From assembly GCF_918797505.1 (NCBI RefSeq), contig NC_092800.1, positions 32,602,263-32,666,262 of the forward strand: 64,000 nucleotides of DNA. Direction: 5' to 3'. This document shows, in pieces, positions 54,385-63,570 of the stretch. A program made the position numbers and the translations under genes. Below the pieces are notes generated by a model. The model worked only from the letters and a program-made list of their open reading frames with translations. It was not told the origin of the DNA and did no database searches. The DNA is from Bemisia tabaci (taxonomy: Eukaryota > Arthropoda > Insecta > Hemiptera > Aleyrodidae). Position 1 is the stretch's first letter; each line of letters begins with the position of its first letter.

Positions 54385-54662
54385 ACTGCGGACTGATTGT
54401 TAAAACTGTTGGACAAAGCCATAAACAAAGAAGACATAGGAAGTATGGAGCGATCCTTCTAGTTGAAATGGATGGTTCTCTCAGACAAAGGGAGGAAATG
54501 ATGGACTAATTGTAGGGTCTCTCAAGGGTTGCCTTTAGTTACTCTAATACCTACCTCCGTTGTCCATTGCAACCACCCCCTTCCAGCAATAGGAGCCATC
54601 CATATCTTGTTTGTGTTCTTGGTCTATAGCTTTGTCTATCAATTTCGATAATCAGCCCGCTG
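54385..54662. mobile_element. Family J palindromic MITE, copy 4
   Basis: It starts CTGCGGACTGATTGTTAAAA, with GACAAAGCCATAAACAAAGA, and ends GTCTATAGCTTTGTCTATCA..ATAATCAGCCCGCTG. Confidence 0.8.
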
Positions 54663-55017
54663 CTAAGTCATGCTCATGAAGAAATTCTCTCATCAAAAAT
54701 CAGAAACTAAACTAACTTGGGATTTTCACTCGGAGCGCACCCAGCGCTCTTTCAAAATAGAGCTTGGATACATTTTATTTACAAAGACCTTGGGTACTAT
54801 ACAGTGTTATCTAATTCTCACAAATTCCTAGGTAATGTCCTAAAATCCAAAACTTATCGAATCGACTGTCGATAAACTACGTTAAAAATTTGTATTTGAC
54901 TCTTACACAAGTTTATTTTCCTCCGCTTTCTACAGTCTTTCATTTTTACGTTATTCCTCTTGTAATACACATCACCTAATAGCTTACCGATACGCATCGC
55001 TAATCGAAAAGAACTGC
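54663..55017. other. AT-rich spacer
   Basis: No frame or repeat recognised. Confidence 0.4.
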
Positions 55018-55293
55018 AGCGGGCCGATTATTGAAATTGATAGACAAATCTAGAGACAATGAAGACAAGAAGGATATGGTGGGATCCTATTGGTGGAAGC
55101 ATGTGGTTGCAATGGACAAAGGAGGTAAGTAATAGACTAACTAATGGCAACCGACAAGAGACCCGGCAGTTAGTCCATTATTTTCCCCTTTAGTCTATAA
55201 GAGCCACCAGTTGCAACCAATAGGATCCCTCCATACTCCATATGTTATCTTGGTCTATTGCTTTGTCTATCAAGTTCAATGATCAGTCCGCAG
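55018..55293. mobile_element. Family J palindromic MITE, copy 5
   Basis: It starts AGCGGGCCGATTATTGAAAT, then TGATAGACAAATCTAGAGAC, and ends TCTATTGCTTTGTCTATCAA..TGATCAGTCCGCAG. The centre has GACAAAGGAGGTAAGTAATA as in copy 1. Confidence 0.85.
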
Positions 55294-55400
55294 GTCGATT
55301 GTTAAATTGATATCGAATGATTCTGATCGATAAACCTCTATCTTAGAAATCCTTTTATCGATCAAGGTCATTCGATATAAATTCAACAATCGAGCCGCTG
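55294..55400. repeat. Hairpin element of about 105 bp next to family J
   Basis: GTCGATTGTTAAATTGATAT..CGAATGATTCTGATCGATAAA is mirrored by TTTTATCGATCAAGGTCATT..CGATATAAATTCAACAATCGA. The arms are about 42 bp and the loop about 20 bp. Its end GAGCCGCTG resembles a family J end, so it may be a very short family J derivative. Confidence 0.75.
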
Positions 55401-55912
55401 TTCGGTCAACTAATCTCAACTTATCTTCAGAAACGTTAATTGCATTAATTATCAACGCTCGTCCAGCTTGACCAACTCGAAAAATTTGCGAAATCCGCCA
55501 TCAACAATCGCGCGGGCCAGCTTCGCTTGGAGAGGGCCCATCGAGAAGAAAACGAAAGTAGGAAGAGAGGTTGCTCGACGGAAATTCACGCGCGGCTTCC
55601 CTGTCGAGAGGTAAAGGATTGTGATTAAATTAACATGCCCTTTCTTTGAACTCGCTTCGTTCGCCGGCTAATTCACCCTCACGAGGGATCCGGAGCGCGG
55701 GTAACGAGCGGGGAGTGCTCAAAGAATCGCGCCGGAGCCGGACGAATTTTCAGGATTAGGAAATGATGAGAAAAAAGCACAACGCCGAGTAATTTGTTGA
55801 AACAATGGAGTTGTTTTTAAACCCGGATTCGTGTTGGATGGAATCGGTGCCGTTTTAAATGCTTCTTTATGAGGGGAGAGGTTAGGGGTCACGAGCTTAT
55901 GAGAACATCATA
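55401..55912. other. Spacer, no gene seen
   Basis: No recognised features. Composition is GC-richer around 55490-55740. Confidence 0.4.
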
Positions 55913-56595
55913 GAGAAAAAAAAAGGAGGTGTTTGCATCTTGAGGCCTTGTCCACACGAACGCGGTTCGCGGAACTCAGTTCGAGGAACTTGTTCCCGGA
56001 ACAAGTTTTTTGCTGAGCTGAAACTTATTCCTCCAAAACCTGGAATTTCCCCCGTGCTCCGAGCTTCTAAATATGTTTCTTTTGATGTGAATTTGCTTGT
56101 TTTTGTTTTTCACGTCCTTTACATATGATCTTGACATTCATTTTTGTTACTTTGGCGGTCATAATAATCTATTATTTTGCAATAATTGTATAGTTTTATT
56201 GAAGTTCCGGTTCCAGTTCGGACGAACCCGTGTGGACAGCATGCCTCGTTTCAAGGAATAAGTTCCGGGAACTGAGCAAGTTCGAGGAATAAGTTCCGCG
56301 AACTGCGCTCGTGTGGACAAGGCCTGAGGTTTGTTTGCCCAGTGACGGAGGTCGGTGCAACCTGGCCAACGAAATGCGGAATTCGAAGTATGAAAAACGG
56401 ATCATGAAGTACGATTTTTTTGCTTAAATCAACTCATGATTTAATGCCAAATACTTGATGTGGTATGCATTTTTTCCGTAAACTACACCATTTCTAAGAA
56501 AATCGATGATAAAAGTAGCCGTACCAACCTACGTCATCAAAAAAATTTCAAGATGCCCGAAATACAAACACCTCCCCTTTTTTCTCTAAGTGAGA
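55913..56595. mobile_element. Older TIR element containing a Harbinger-like MITE
   Basis: The left end AGAGAAAAAAAAAGGAGGTG then TTTGCATCTTGA is mirrored by the right end TCAAGATGCCCGAAATACAA then ACACCTCCCCTTTTTTCTCT. The right arm contains an extra CCCGAAATA relative to the left. The inner GGCCTTG element begins exactly where the left arm stops. Confidence 0.65.
55944..56324. mobile_element. PIF/Harbinger-like MITE (TSD TGA)
   Basis: It starts GGCCTTGTCCACACGAACGC and ends CTCGTGTGGACAAGGCC. The arms continue GTTCGCGGAACTCAGTTCGA / GAACTTATTCC over about 60 bp. TGA at 55941-55943 and 56325-56327 is a 3-bp target duplication. Same group as 19261-19678. Confidence 0.85.
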
Positions 56596-57102
56596 GCATG
56601 GGCTAGGAATGGTGTTAAAAATTGATGCACCTGAAGTAAATAATTATTGATTTGATTTCTTCAACTGCACCCGAGGTGGTAATTCTACGGACCATGCACA
56701 TAGGATCCGCTTAGTTGACAAACCTATGTTTGTGACAATAAATGGAGTGATGAGGAATTAAATCACGCGATACAACTACTTCGACCCCTCTGTAACCTGA
56801 ATTGCATAGCCGCCACATTGAAGGATAACTGAGTTTTCGCACAATTTCTTTCAATGTTAGTCATTTGGACTTCGTTTCTTCTAAAATAAATCTACCCTGC
56901 TGACCTTGACTTAGAAACGCTGAGGGTTGTCTAAGTCAGCTTAGATTTGTCATTGGTGCAGAGAAAAAGACGGGAAGAGTTTTTTACACTAGTTATTCTG
57001 CGATCTTTTGATTTGAGCCAAATAAATTGATTTTGATCAGTGGTATGTACAGATTGGTAATCGGCAATAATAAACTCCACGTAAAAGTCGTGCCCGATTT
57101 TG
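56596..57102. other. AT-rich spacer
   Basis: No recognised frame or repeat. Confidence 0.4.
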
Positions 57103-57353
57103 CTATGTGCCGAGGAAGAATGCAATATTCACATTCAAGAGTTGCCAACTTGTCCCCGATTAAATATTTCTTTTTGAAGAAAATCATGGATATTTGCCCT
57201 ATAAATTTTCAAAAACTTAGGATTAAACTGCAAATAATGTCGTCTCAAAAATTGATAGAAAATTATTCACAAACACTGAGAATTCGTTTTTTATGGAGGG
57301 AACTTTGGCAACATCTGATGGTTTTTATTGCCCTCTTGCTTAGAACGGCAAGA
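57103..57353. mobile_element. MITE-A, divergent full-length copy
   Basis: The left end (TATGTGCCGAGGAAGAATGC..AAGAGTTGCCAAC) and right end (ACTTTGGCAACATCTGATGG..TTGCTTAGAACGGCA) are recognisable. A 110-codon frame across it is not a gene. Confidence 0.75.
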
Positions 57354-57929
57354 TTGTAACGGAGATACGGACAACCGTTTAAAAAACACGACGATTTTCG
57401 TGGTAGGTCAGGTAGTTGTGCAGCAAGTAGTTGTTACAGACGTTAGAAGAAGTAGGGGCGGTTAATTTGAGTCAAATCTGTTTTCTATTTTTATTGGGTA
57501 GAAATAATTATTCAACAAAAATTTAAATCGTGTTTTTTTCCCCAATATAGAGCCTTATTCAACAAAATACACGCAAAACCCCAAAGACTAAGAATAGGAG
57601 TGAAGTCATTCAAAAGTACGTAAAGAGGCCACTTGACGACACATAGCGGAAATAGTGCGGCTCAGCGCCCGATGACAAAAGGTTCAATGAGATGTTCACT
57701 TTTTTAAGGGAGAATATATCCTTTTATGGGGAATTGAGACTCCTCACCGCCTCTTCATAATGCTTTTATGACTCATAGCTCACCTGCTTTACATTTTTTG
57801 GAATGAACTGCCTTAACAGTGGCATGGCGTGCTTTGAGAAGAACTGATTGATCTGTTATTTCGACCTATGGGGAAGGATCGTATTCCAAGGTATCTCTTA
57901 ACCTTTAGATGTCCGATCCAGGTTGAATG
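57354..57929. other. Spacer, no gene seen
   Basis: No frame over 60 codons of interest and no repeat. Confidence 0.4.
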
Positions 57930-58182
57930 CTGTCGTGCTAGGGAAAAACGCCGTATGAACCTTCAGGCGTTGCCAAATTTCCTTTGATAAAACACGAATT
58001 TCTTGGTAAACTTATGAATATTTTTCATTCAATTTTTCATGTAATTCTGTTTCCCAATTTTTCTAAAGTTCCTGAAAATATCAAGGAGAAGAAGTCATAT
58101 TTTTCCACAGAAATAAATATAATATGAGAAAAAATTTGGCAACTTTCGAATGTTCATACGGCGTTTTTCCTTAGCACGGCAG
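57930..58182. mobile_element. MITE-A, well-preserved reference copy
   Basis: It starts CTGTCGTGCTAGGGAAAAAC then GCCGTATGAACCTTCAGGCG and ends TTCGAATGTTCATACGGCGT then TTTTCCTTAGCACGGCAG. Its uninterrupted CCTTCAGGCGTTGCCAAATT defines the site split in the copy at 7658-8731. Confidence 0.95.
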
Positions 58183-59206
58183 AATTGGCCCGAGGCTTGC
58201 TAAAAACACGTTGCCTGCACTTTGTATGGGGCTGGTACGTGCGAACTTTAGATTTAAGTCTATAAATATATTCCATAAAAAGAATCAGACATCAAATGAA
58301 ATATAAGAAAAAAATTGACTGTTAACACAGCCTAGGATAGGAGGGACCTAATCGGGCTTTTGGTTTCTTCCGTTCCTCCCAAATCTGGGACAAACCTCTC
58401 GACACCTCATTGGCAACATAGAGTGGAGCACGCGAGTTCACGCTTCGTGCCATCGCGCCTTCAATTTTGAAGACGCAACACGGACATCCATCACGTACGA
58501 ATAGTTGTATCTCTGTGCCGTTGTTAACGCGTTCCTTTGCTCTATTTCCATATTTTGATCGTTTACGTTTATGTTGTTTGGAGTGGTGCGCTTCAAGTTC
58601 TTTATTCATCGTCAAAACTCTCATTCATTTTCGACGTTAGCGATGTTGAGAGAACATCTTGATGGCGGTTTAAAGCTGGTCATGATTTGCAAACTTTTTC
58701 AGAAAATGTTGGTGAAAATAAAAATGAAACAATGTTCATAAACAATCGTAAGAACAGAGATGAGCAATATGATCACTTACAGAGCGAAAGCGAGGACAAT
58801 AAAGATGTCATCCTTTCTTCGGCCATAAAACTTATAGAATTTGCACAGATTCTTACCTGTAACAAAATAAAAACGTTCAGTAACAAACGGCACAAAAATT
58901 TAGAGAAAAAGTATACTTATAAGTGCAAGTTGAAAGGAAAATTCTTGAAACGTATTCACTGCACATTTACAACTCTCTGGAATCTAATCCAGATACGACT
59001 TTTCATCCACAAATTTTATTTTTACTCGGAAACTACTATGCATATTTTAATGGAAAAATCACAATTGTTTCACAAATCGTCGAAAATCAGCGACATTTTG
59101 GACAGAAAATGCGATATCATTTTTGTGCGGGGAAAAAAAATCGCGCGGCAAGATTTTGCAACCATGGATTGCAGATACGACCCTTCAGTTGGAAAGGACG
59201 AACATT
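58183..59206. other. Spacer with two unrecognised frames
   Basis: The minus-strand frame 58322-58624 (100 codons; Lys/Arg-rich start) and the plus-strand frame 58687-59307 (206 codons) are the longest in the area. The latter is Lys/Asn/Ile-rich and runs into a MITE-A, where its last 30 or so codons are transposon sequence. I see no domain in either and do not call them genes. Confidence 0.4.
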
Positions 59207-59457
59207 CTGCCGTGTTGAGGAAAAACGCCGTAAGAACAGCTGAGTGTATCCAAGTTTCCCTATACGAAACATTATTTTCGAGGAAACATACGAACATTTT
59301 TCGTTGAAATTTTCAGATACTGCAGATTGAAGTGCGAAATAAATTCTCTGAAAATTTGGGAGAAAAATATCTATTGGTTTCCTCGGAAAATTTTATTATA
59401 CCATAAGAAATATGGCAAAGTCAGAAGGCTTATACGGCGTATTTCCTTAGCACTGCA
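59207..59457. mobile_element. MITE-A, full-length
   Basis: It starts CTGCCGTGTTGAGGAAAAAC and ends AGGCTTATACGGCGTATTTC..TTAGCACTGCA. The interior is diverged. Confidence 0.85.
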
Positions 59458-59901
59458 ATATTGCTCCACCCCATTACATAAAAGACAAGCGCCCCGCGAG
59501 AGGGACGCCCGGTGAAAAACAAACCAGAGGAAGTGGGAAAGTGGAAAGTGGGCACTCGATGAGACAGAATTAATGCATGAAAGAAAGTATCGCATCGGCA
59601 ATGGCCGGGGTCGTGGGGAGGGGGTGCTCAAAGGCCAACGCACGATCATTCGCAGATACATTTATAAAGACTAACCAGAGACAAAAGAATACAAATGGAG
59701 CAACTACGGCGATATAATTCAGCCGATCCCCTCGAGAATACCCTTATTGAACTCGGGGGAAAAACCGCAGATTTTCGTACTATTTTCACAGGACTTAAGC
59801 GGTTTGGCGAGGGGCTCTTGGGTTCGCATCCGGGATTGCAAATGTATTACTTCCCCGCCCGGTCCTGCCGCACAATGGACCGAATCAATGGGAGGGGTCG
59901 G
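59458..59901. other. Spacer, possible worn family J end
   Basis: 59658-59695 (TTTATAAAGACTAACCAGAG..ACAAAAGAATAC) weakly resembles the family J left arm. A 70-codon frame (59695-59907) is unrecognised. Confidence 0.35.
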
Positions 59902-60418
59902 ACATGAATTTTTTTACTAAAAACGACAATTTAGATGTTCATTTCGTTAACTTTTTAATTTAGAGGGGTAATTCTGACAGAAAATTTTACGAGAAAACCA
60001 AGGGGACCATTATTCAGGCCTAAAAATTGTGTAGAAACGGAGTTTTGAGCTTTTACAGTTTCCAAAGTTTGTCAGACCTCTCGTATTGACTCGATCTACT
60101 GTGCGCTCGTGTGCTTGGACCGCGGCAAAGCGCATCGCGCATAAGTAAATTGAACATGACTTTTTTTACTAAAACTGTCAATTTTGATATTTATTTCGTC
60201 ACATTTTGAATCTCAAGGGGTGCTTTAAGAAAAAAATTTCACGAAAAAACTAACAAAACCACTTTTAAAACTCCAAAGTTTTTCATAAACGGAGTTATGA
60301 GCTTTTAAAGTTTCCAAAGTTTGTCCGACTTCTCGTATTAACTCGATCCACTGTGCGCCGTGACGTAACTATCGTGCTTCGGACCGCGGCGAAGCGCATC
60401 GCACATAAGTTTATCAAA
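59902..60418. repeat. Repeat S, two tandem units of about 252-265 bp
   Basis: Units 59902-60153 and 60154-60418 share ACATGAMTTTTTTTACTAAA, AAGTTTGTC, TCTCGTATT, ACTCGATC.ACTGTGCGC and GGACCGCGGCRAAGCGCATC. Partial relatives occur at 23488-23555 and 25265-25325. No coding frame is shared. Confidence 0.8.
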
Positions 60419-60616
60419 AAAATTTGCGTTTTCTTTAACACCTAATTTGTTTTTCCGCTCACGGAGAGCCGGATTTATCACGGGTGCCGTTCGACAGCTT
60501 TTCATCACTCGGCGCTGGGTTTTGTTTGAGCGACGGATCGCGCGTTTGACGTTCCACGTTTCCGTTCGGCGAACCGCCCCCGCGTCGCGTTCCGCTTCGT
60601 TCGTTGCAGTTTTATT
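60419..60616. other. Short spacer
   Basis: Part of complementary frames of 76 and 114 codons (60338-60682), both unrecognised. Confidence 0.35.
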
Positions 60617-60698
60617 CGACCGTGCTCCGGGAAAACGCCGTATGAGCGTCTGGATGTTGCTAAATTTCCCTTCGTGAAACATTCTTTTTAAGGAAATT
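60617..60698. mobile_element. MITE-A, left end, broken by LINE insertion
   Basis: The sequence GACCGTGCTCCGGGAAAACG..CCGTATGAGCGTCTGGATG..TTGCTAAATTTCCCTTCG is the MITE-A left terminus. No right terminus was found beyond the LINE fragment. Confidence 0.7.
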
Positions 60699-60926
60699 TA
60701 CTAATGTGATGATAGGTTGCCTAAGAAGGTGCTAGATTGGGTTCCTCCTGGGAGAAGACGTAGGGGACGCCCAGCAAAATCGTGGATTGGTGGCATTCAA
60801 GATGAAATCACAAGATGCCATCTACCAGATGACCTTTGGATCAATAGGCAAGGATGGCGATTAGGTGTCGCAGAGCGCCCGAGCGCGCTGTAAAGCGACT
60901 GGAATGTATGTATGTACTAATGTGAT
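60699..60926 (+). pseudogene. 5'-truncated RTE-like LINE insertion with 12-bp TSD
   Basis: 60714-60893 encodes 59 codons beginning RLPKKVLDWVPPGRRRRGRP and ending WRLGVAERPSAL before a stop. This is the C-terminal tail of RTE-type reverse transcriptase. It is followed by a short 3' end with GTATGTATGT. The 12-bp direct repeat TACTAATGTGAT flanks it at 60699-60710 and 60915-60926. Severe 5' truncation, a microsatellite 3' end and a variable-length target duplication are classic target-primed reverse transcription products. The coding part has no stop or frameshift, so the insertion may be relatively recent. Confidence 0.9.
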
Positions 60927-60957
60927 TCGATGGATGGCATATTCTCGATTTTATTCA

Positions 60958-61200
60958 CACTATCATTAAAGTACTTCAAATTGTATCCAGTTGCATGTAT
61001 ATTCGGCAGTTTTACAAATTTTTTGGTTCCTCAAGGCGGGTTAAGTAGCAGATTGTTGTCACACTATTATTGAAAATACTATCATTCATATACAGCGTGT
61101 CACACTATCATTAAAATACTTTAAATTTTATCGTGTTGTATATTCGGTAGTTTTCCACAATTTTCGGTATCTTAAGGGGAGTTAAGTAGCTGATTTTTTT
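60958..61200. repeat. Direct duplication of about 100 bp
   Basis: 60958-61057 and 61101-61197 share CACACTATCATTAAARTACT, ATATTCGGYAGTTTT and GTTAAGTAGCWGATT. They are direct and about 143 bp apart. Confidence 0.8.
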
Positions 61201-61406
61201 CCATAAGAAGAACAACGTTATTTTGAGAAACGCTAGACTGAGAAACGACGAGCGAAAACTTTAAAAATTAACGTCGTCTCTGAAAAAATGTCAATTGAAG
61301 AAATCTTACAACGAGTTGTGACTTTAAAGTGATTCGATGGATACCATGTTTTGTGTCAGAAGGACACAGGTATTGATTAGATCCACTCGTTATTTTTACC
61401 GAATGT

Positions 61407-61620
61407 TGTCATGACACTAAAGATCACTTATCGAATTTGACCAAAAATTCAACGTTATGAAGGCAGGGGTTTTTCAGAGGAAAAATATCGCATTCGAGTG
61501 TATAGTTTCGATATGAGCATTGGATGCGATATTTCTCCTAAAAAAAAAAAAAAACCCCTGCCTTTATTACGTTGACTTTGTTTGTCATTCGATAAGTGGT
61601 CTTTATTCTCGTGACGACAG
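61407..61620. mobile_element. Palindromic element of about 210 bp
   Basis: AAAGATCACTTATCGAAT.., AACGTTATGAAGGCAGGGGT and GAAAAATATCGCAT on the left are mirrored on the right by ATGCGATATTTCTCC, AACCCCTGCCTTTATTACGT and ATTCGATAAGTGGTCTTTAT. The arms are about 90 bp and the loop about 30 bp. Confidence 0.8.
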
Positions 61621-61721
61621 AGATGCAATTTCAAAATTCGATAACTACTATCAAACAAAGATGGCCAGTAATGTTTAAAAATGAGCGCCCTTCCACAAAA
61701 GTGAGTAAATTTATGGGAAAA

Positions 61722-62450
61722 CTAAGTCAAATACATGCTTTAGAAACAAAGGGTCCTGACAATTGTAATGATAGATCATTTTTGATAATGGACCACTAGA
61801 CAAGGTACGAATTTAAGCAATCTGATACATGATTCTTAACCAGAAGTTCACGTAGAACACGATTCACACAACGAAAATTACTGAAACCAACTCCTAAGGA
61901 AGATATTAACGTTTTTATTTCACATTGGTTACGAGGAATTTGAACTGCCCGCTCACAAGAAACTCAAAGCTCTACGTGAGTCAAATCGCGCACTACAATG
62001 GTTTCAGCAAGCTTCTCAATCGAGCAATGTTCATTTCCCACCATCTGTTGTTCAAACTATTAGCAATTTGCTATAGCTGAGCCAAAGCGTCAAGACTGAG
62101 GTTGCCAGATTTTTATATCGTAGAGACTGTCATGTTAAACGTTTAGCGCGCGATGTGAATCACGTAGAGCATTGAGTTTTCATGAGCGGGTGGTTTGAAT
62201 CCACGCGTCAAGAAACATTAAATATCTTCGTAAGGAGTTAATTTCGGTAATTTTTGTTGTGCGCATCGTGTTCTACGTGAAATTTTGGTTGAGACACATG
62301 TATTAGAATGCTGAAATTCGTACCTTGTCTAGTGGTCCATTGGTATTCAAGGGTTCGTTGCGTTTTTGGGCCCTGAACGCTCCATGACCTAACCTCCGAA
62401 TCACTGACGTGTCCCTGTCCGTTTTATTCCCATAAGTATAGGTACTCTAA
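61722..62450. repeat. Repeat E carrying the TGGACCAC element
   Basis: The flanks 61722-61788 (AAACTAAGTCAAATACATGC..GACAATTGTAATGATAG) and 62340-62450 (TTTTTGGGCCCTGAACGCTC..CATGACCTAACCTCCGAA) are contiguous in the paralogous copy at 21045-21275. Confidence 0.65.
61789..62339. mobile_element. TGGACCAC element, full-length copy
   Basis: It starts TGGACCACTAGACAAGGTAC and ends GTACCTTGTCTAGTGGTCCA. The inverted arms are about 70 bp and include TCACGTAGAACACGAT / ATCGTGTTCTACGTGA. It is 551 bp with no long frame. Copy 1 at 5491-5966 lacks the right end. The superfamily is not assigned; a possible AT target dinucleotide is seen if GGACC is taken as the terminus. Confidence 0.85.
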
Positions 62451-62814
62451 GAAAAACTAGAGTTCAAGCGCCAAAAATGGCACCTTGTGTACGAGAGGCA
62501 GAAAGAGAGGGTAGGAGACGGGGGGGGGGTGTACGTGGAGCCTTTCAAACTAATGATGAGCGATGGGACGTCAGCCGACGACGCCGTGACGCGACGCGAC
62601 GTCACGACACGATCACGTATGCGGAAACGCGGCGCCGTGTCCGGTGACATCGGCTCAGCCGAGGTGAATCACCAGGAGCCCTCGAGCGGGGCGTGCGCAA
62701 CCCGCTGCTACCACCACCGCACCAAACAGTGAGTCATAATCAAACAGTTGATGGCCAATGAACATGAGAGCAAAAGCTCGTTTTTTCCCTCTAGTCAACT
62801 CTTTTCTCTCTCTG
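62451..62814. other. Spacer with G-run
   Basis: A G10 run lies at 62520-62529. The stretch 62570-62660 is rich in GACG/CGTG words. The overlapping frames (62447-62732) are unrecognised. Confidence 0.4.
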
Positions 62815-62822
62815 GTTTCATT

Positions 62823-63134
62823 TAGAGTCCCTTTATACTGAGAGTCAAGACAGCACCCCTCATGGAGTCACAAACGAGAATAAAGATTACACAAATTGAA
62901 AGTTTTTCGTAATCTTTGATCGGCTCATTCTTAAATTCCTTTCTCCGTTCCTTCTCTCATTCCGTTTGTTCCTTGTCGAACCCGAAATTCCTCGGTCCAT
63001 TCCAGATTATAATCTTTGCAATCGGTGAAAATATAATCTTTATTCCCGTTTGTGACACTGTGAAGGCCTAAAATCCGGTTAACCAATCAGAAATGGATTC
63101 GCATTGTCTTGACTCTCAGTATAAAGGGACTCTA
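62823..63134. mobile_element. 312-bp TIR element, perfect 30-bp ends and 8-bp TSD
   Basis: TAGAGTCCCTTTATACTGAG followed by AGTCAAGACA (62823-62852) is perfectly mirrored at 63105-63134. Perfect GTTTCATT repeats at 62815-62822 and 63135-63142 are the target duplication. The subterminal interior has CACAAACGAGAATAAAGATT / AATCTTTATTCCCGTTTGTG, so the inverted structure extends inward with a gap. Fits hAT or P superfamilies by TSD length. Its terminus resembles 2240-3028 (TAGAGT..TATAC.G.GAGT). Confidence 0.95.
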
Positions 63135-63142
63135 GTTTCATT

Positions 63143-63507
63143 GTGACAATACCTTCAACGATGCTGCATAAAAAGTACATTTTCCGAACCTCGAATCAAA
63201 TTCAACAGTATGACCTCATTAGGACATAAACTGATTTATTACAACAGAAAATCCAAAATACGAAGGAAAAAATTCTATGACTATTCGAACTTTGAGGTAG
63301 GTCCGGACATACCTCAGTATTTACAAAATCAGCGATAGTTCTCATTCTGTACTTCGAATTCCCCTTGAACCTCCCACGGTCAAAAAGTAAACCAAATGGA
63401 GCATCTCTGAGGAAAAAAGTTGTTTAAATACCGACTGTGAATACGGCCCCACGTCGTACACGAAAAAAGTATGTAAACGGACCCAGGTAGACTTTTCGAT
63501 GACTAAT
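63143..63507. other. Spacer, no gene seen
   Basis: Minus-strand frame 63342-63536 (64 codons) is unrecognised. Confidence 0.4.
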
Positions 63508-63570
63508 TCCTGGTGATATTTACCACACTTTTGCATAATAATAACCGCAGTGTGGTAAATGATACCAGGA
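63508..63570. repeat. 63-bp hairpin
   Basis: TCCTGGTGATATTTACCACA is mirrored by TGTGGTAAATGATACCAGGA across a loop of about 20 bp. It could be a tiny MITE; no target duplication was read. Confidence 0.75.

Noticed and set aside
58687..59307. 206-codon open frame, the longest in the window
   Set aside because: Lys/Asn-rich from AT-rich DNA, and its C-terminal part is a MITE-A read through. No known motif.
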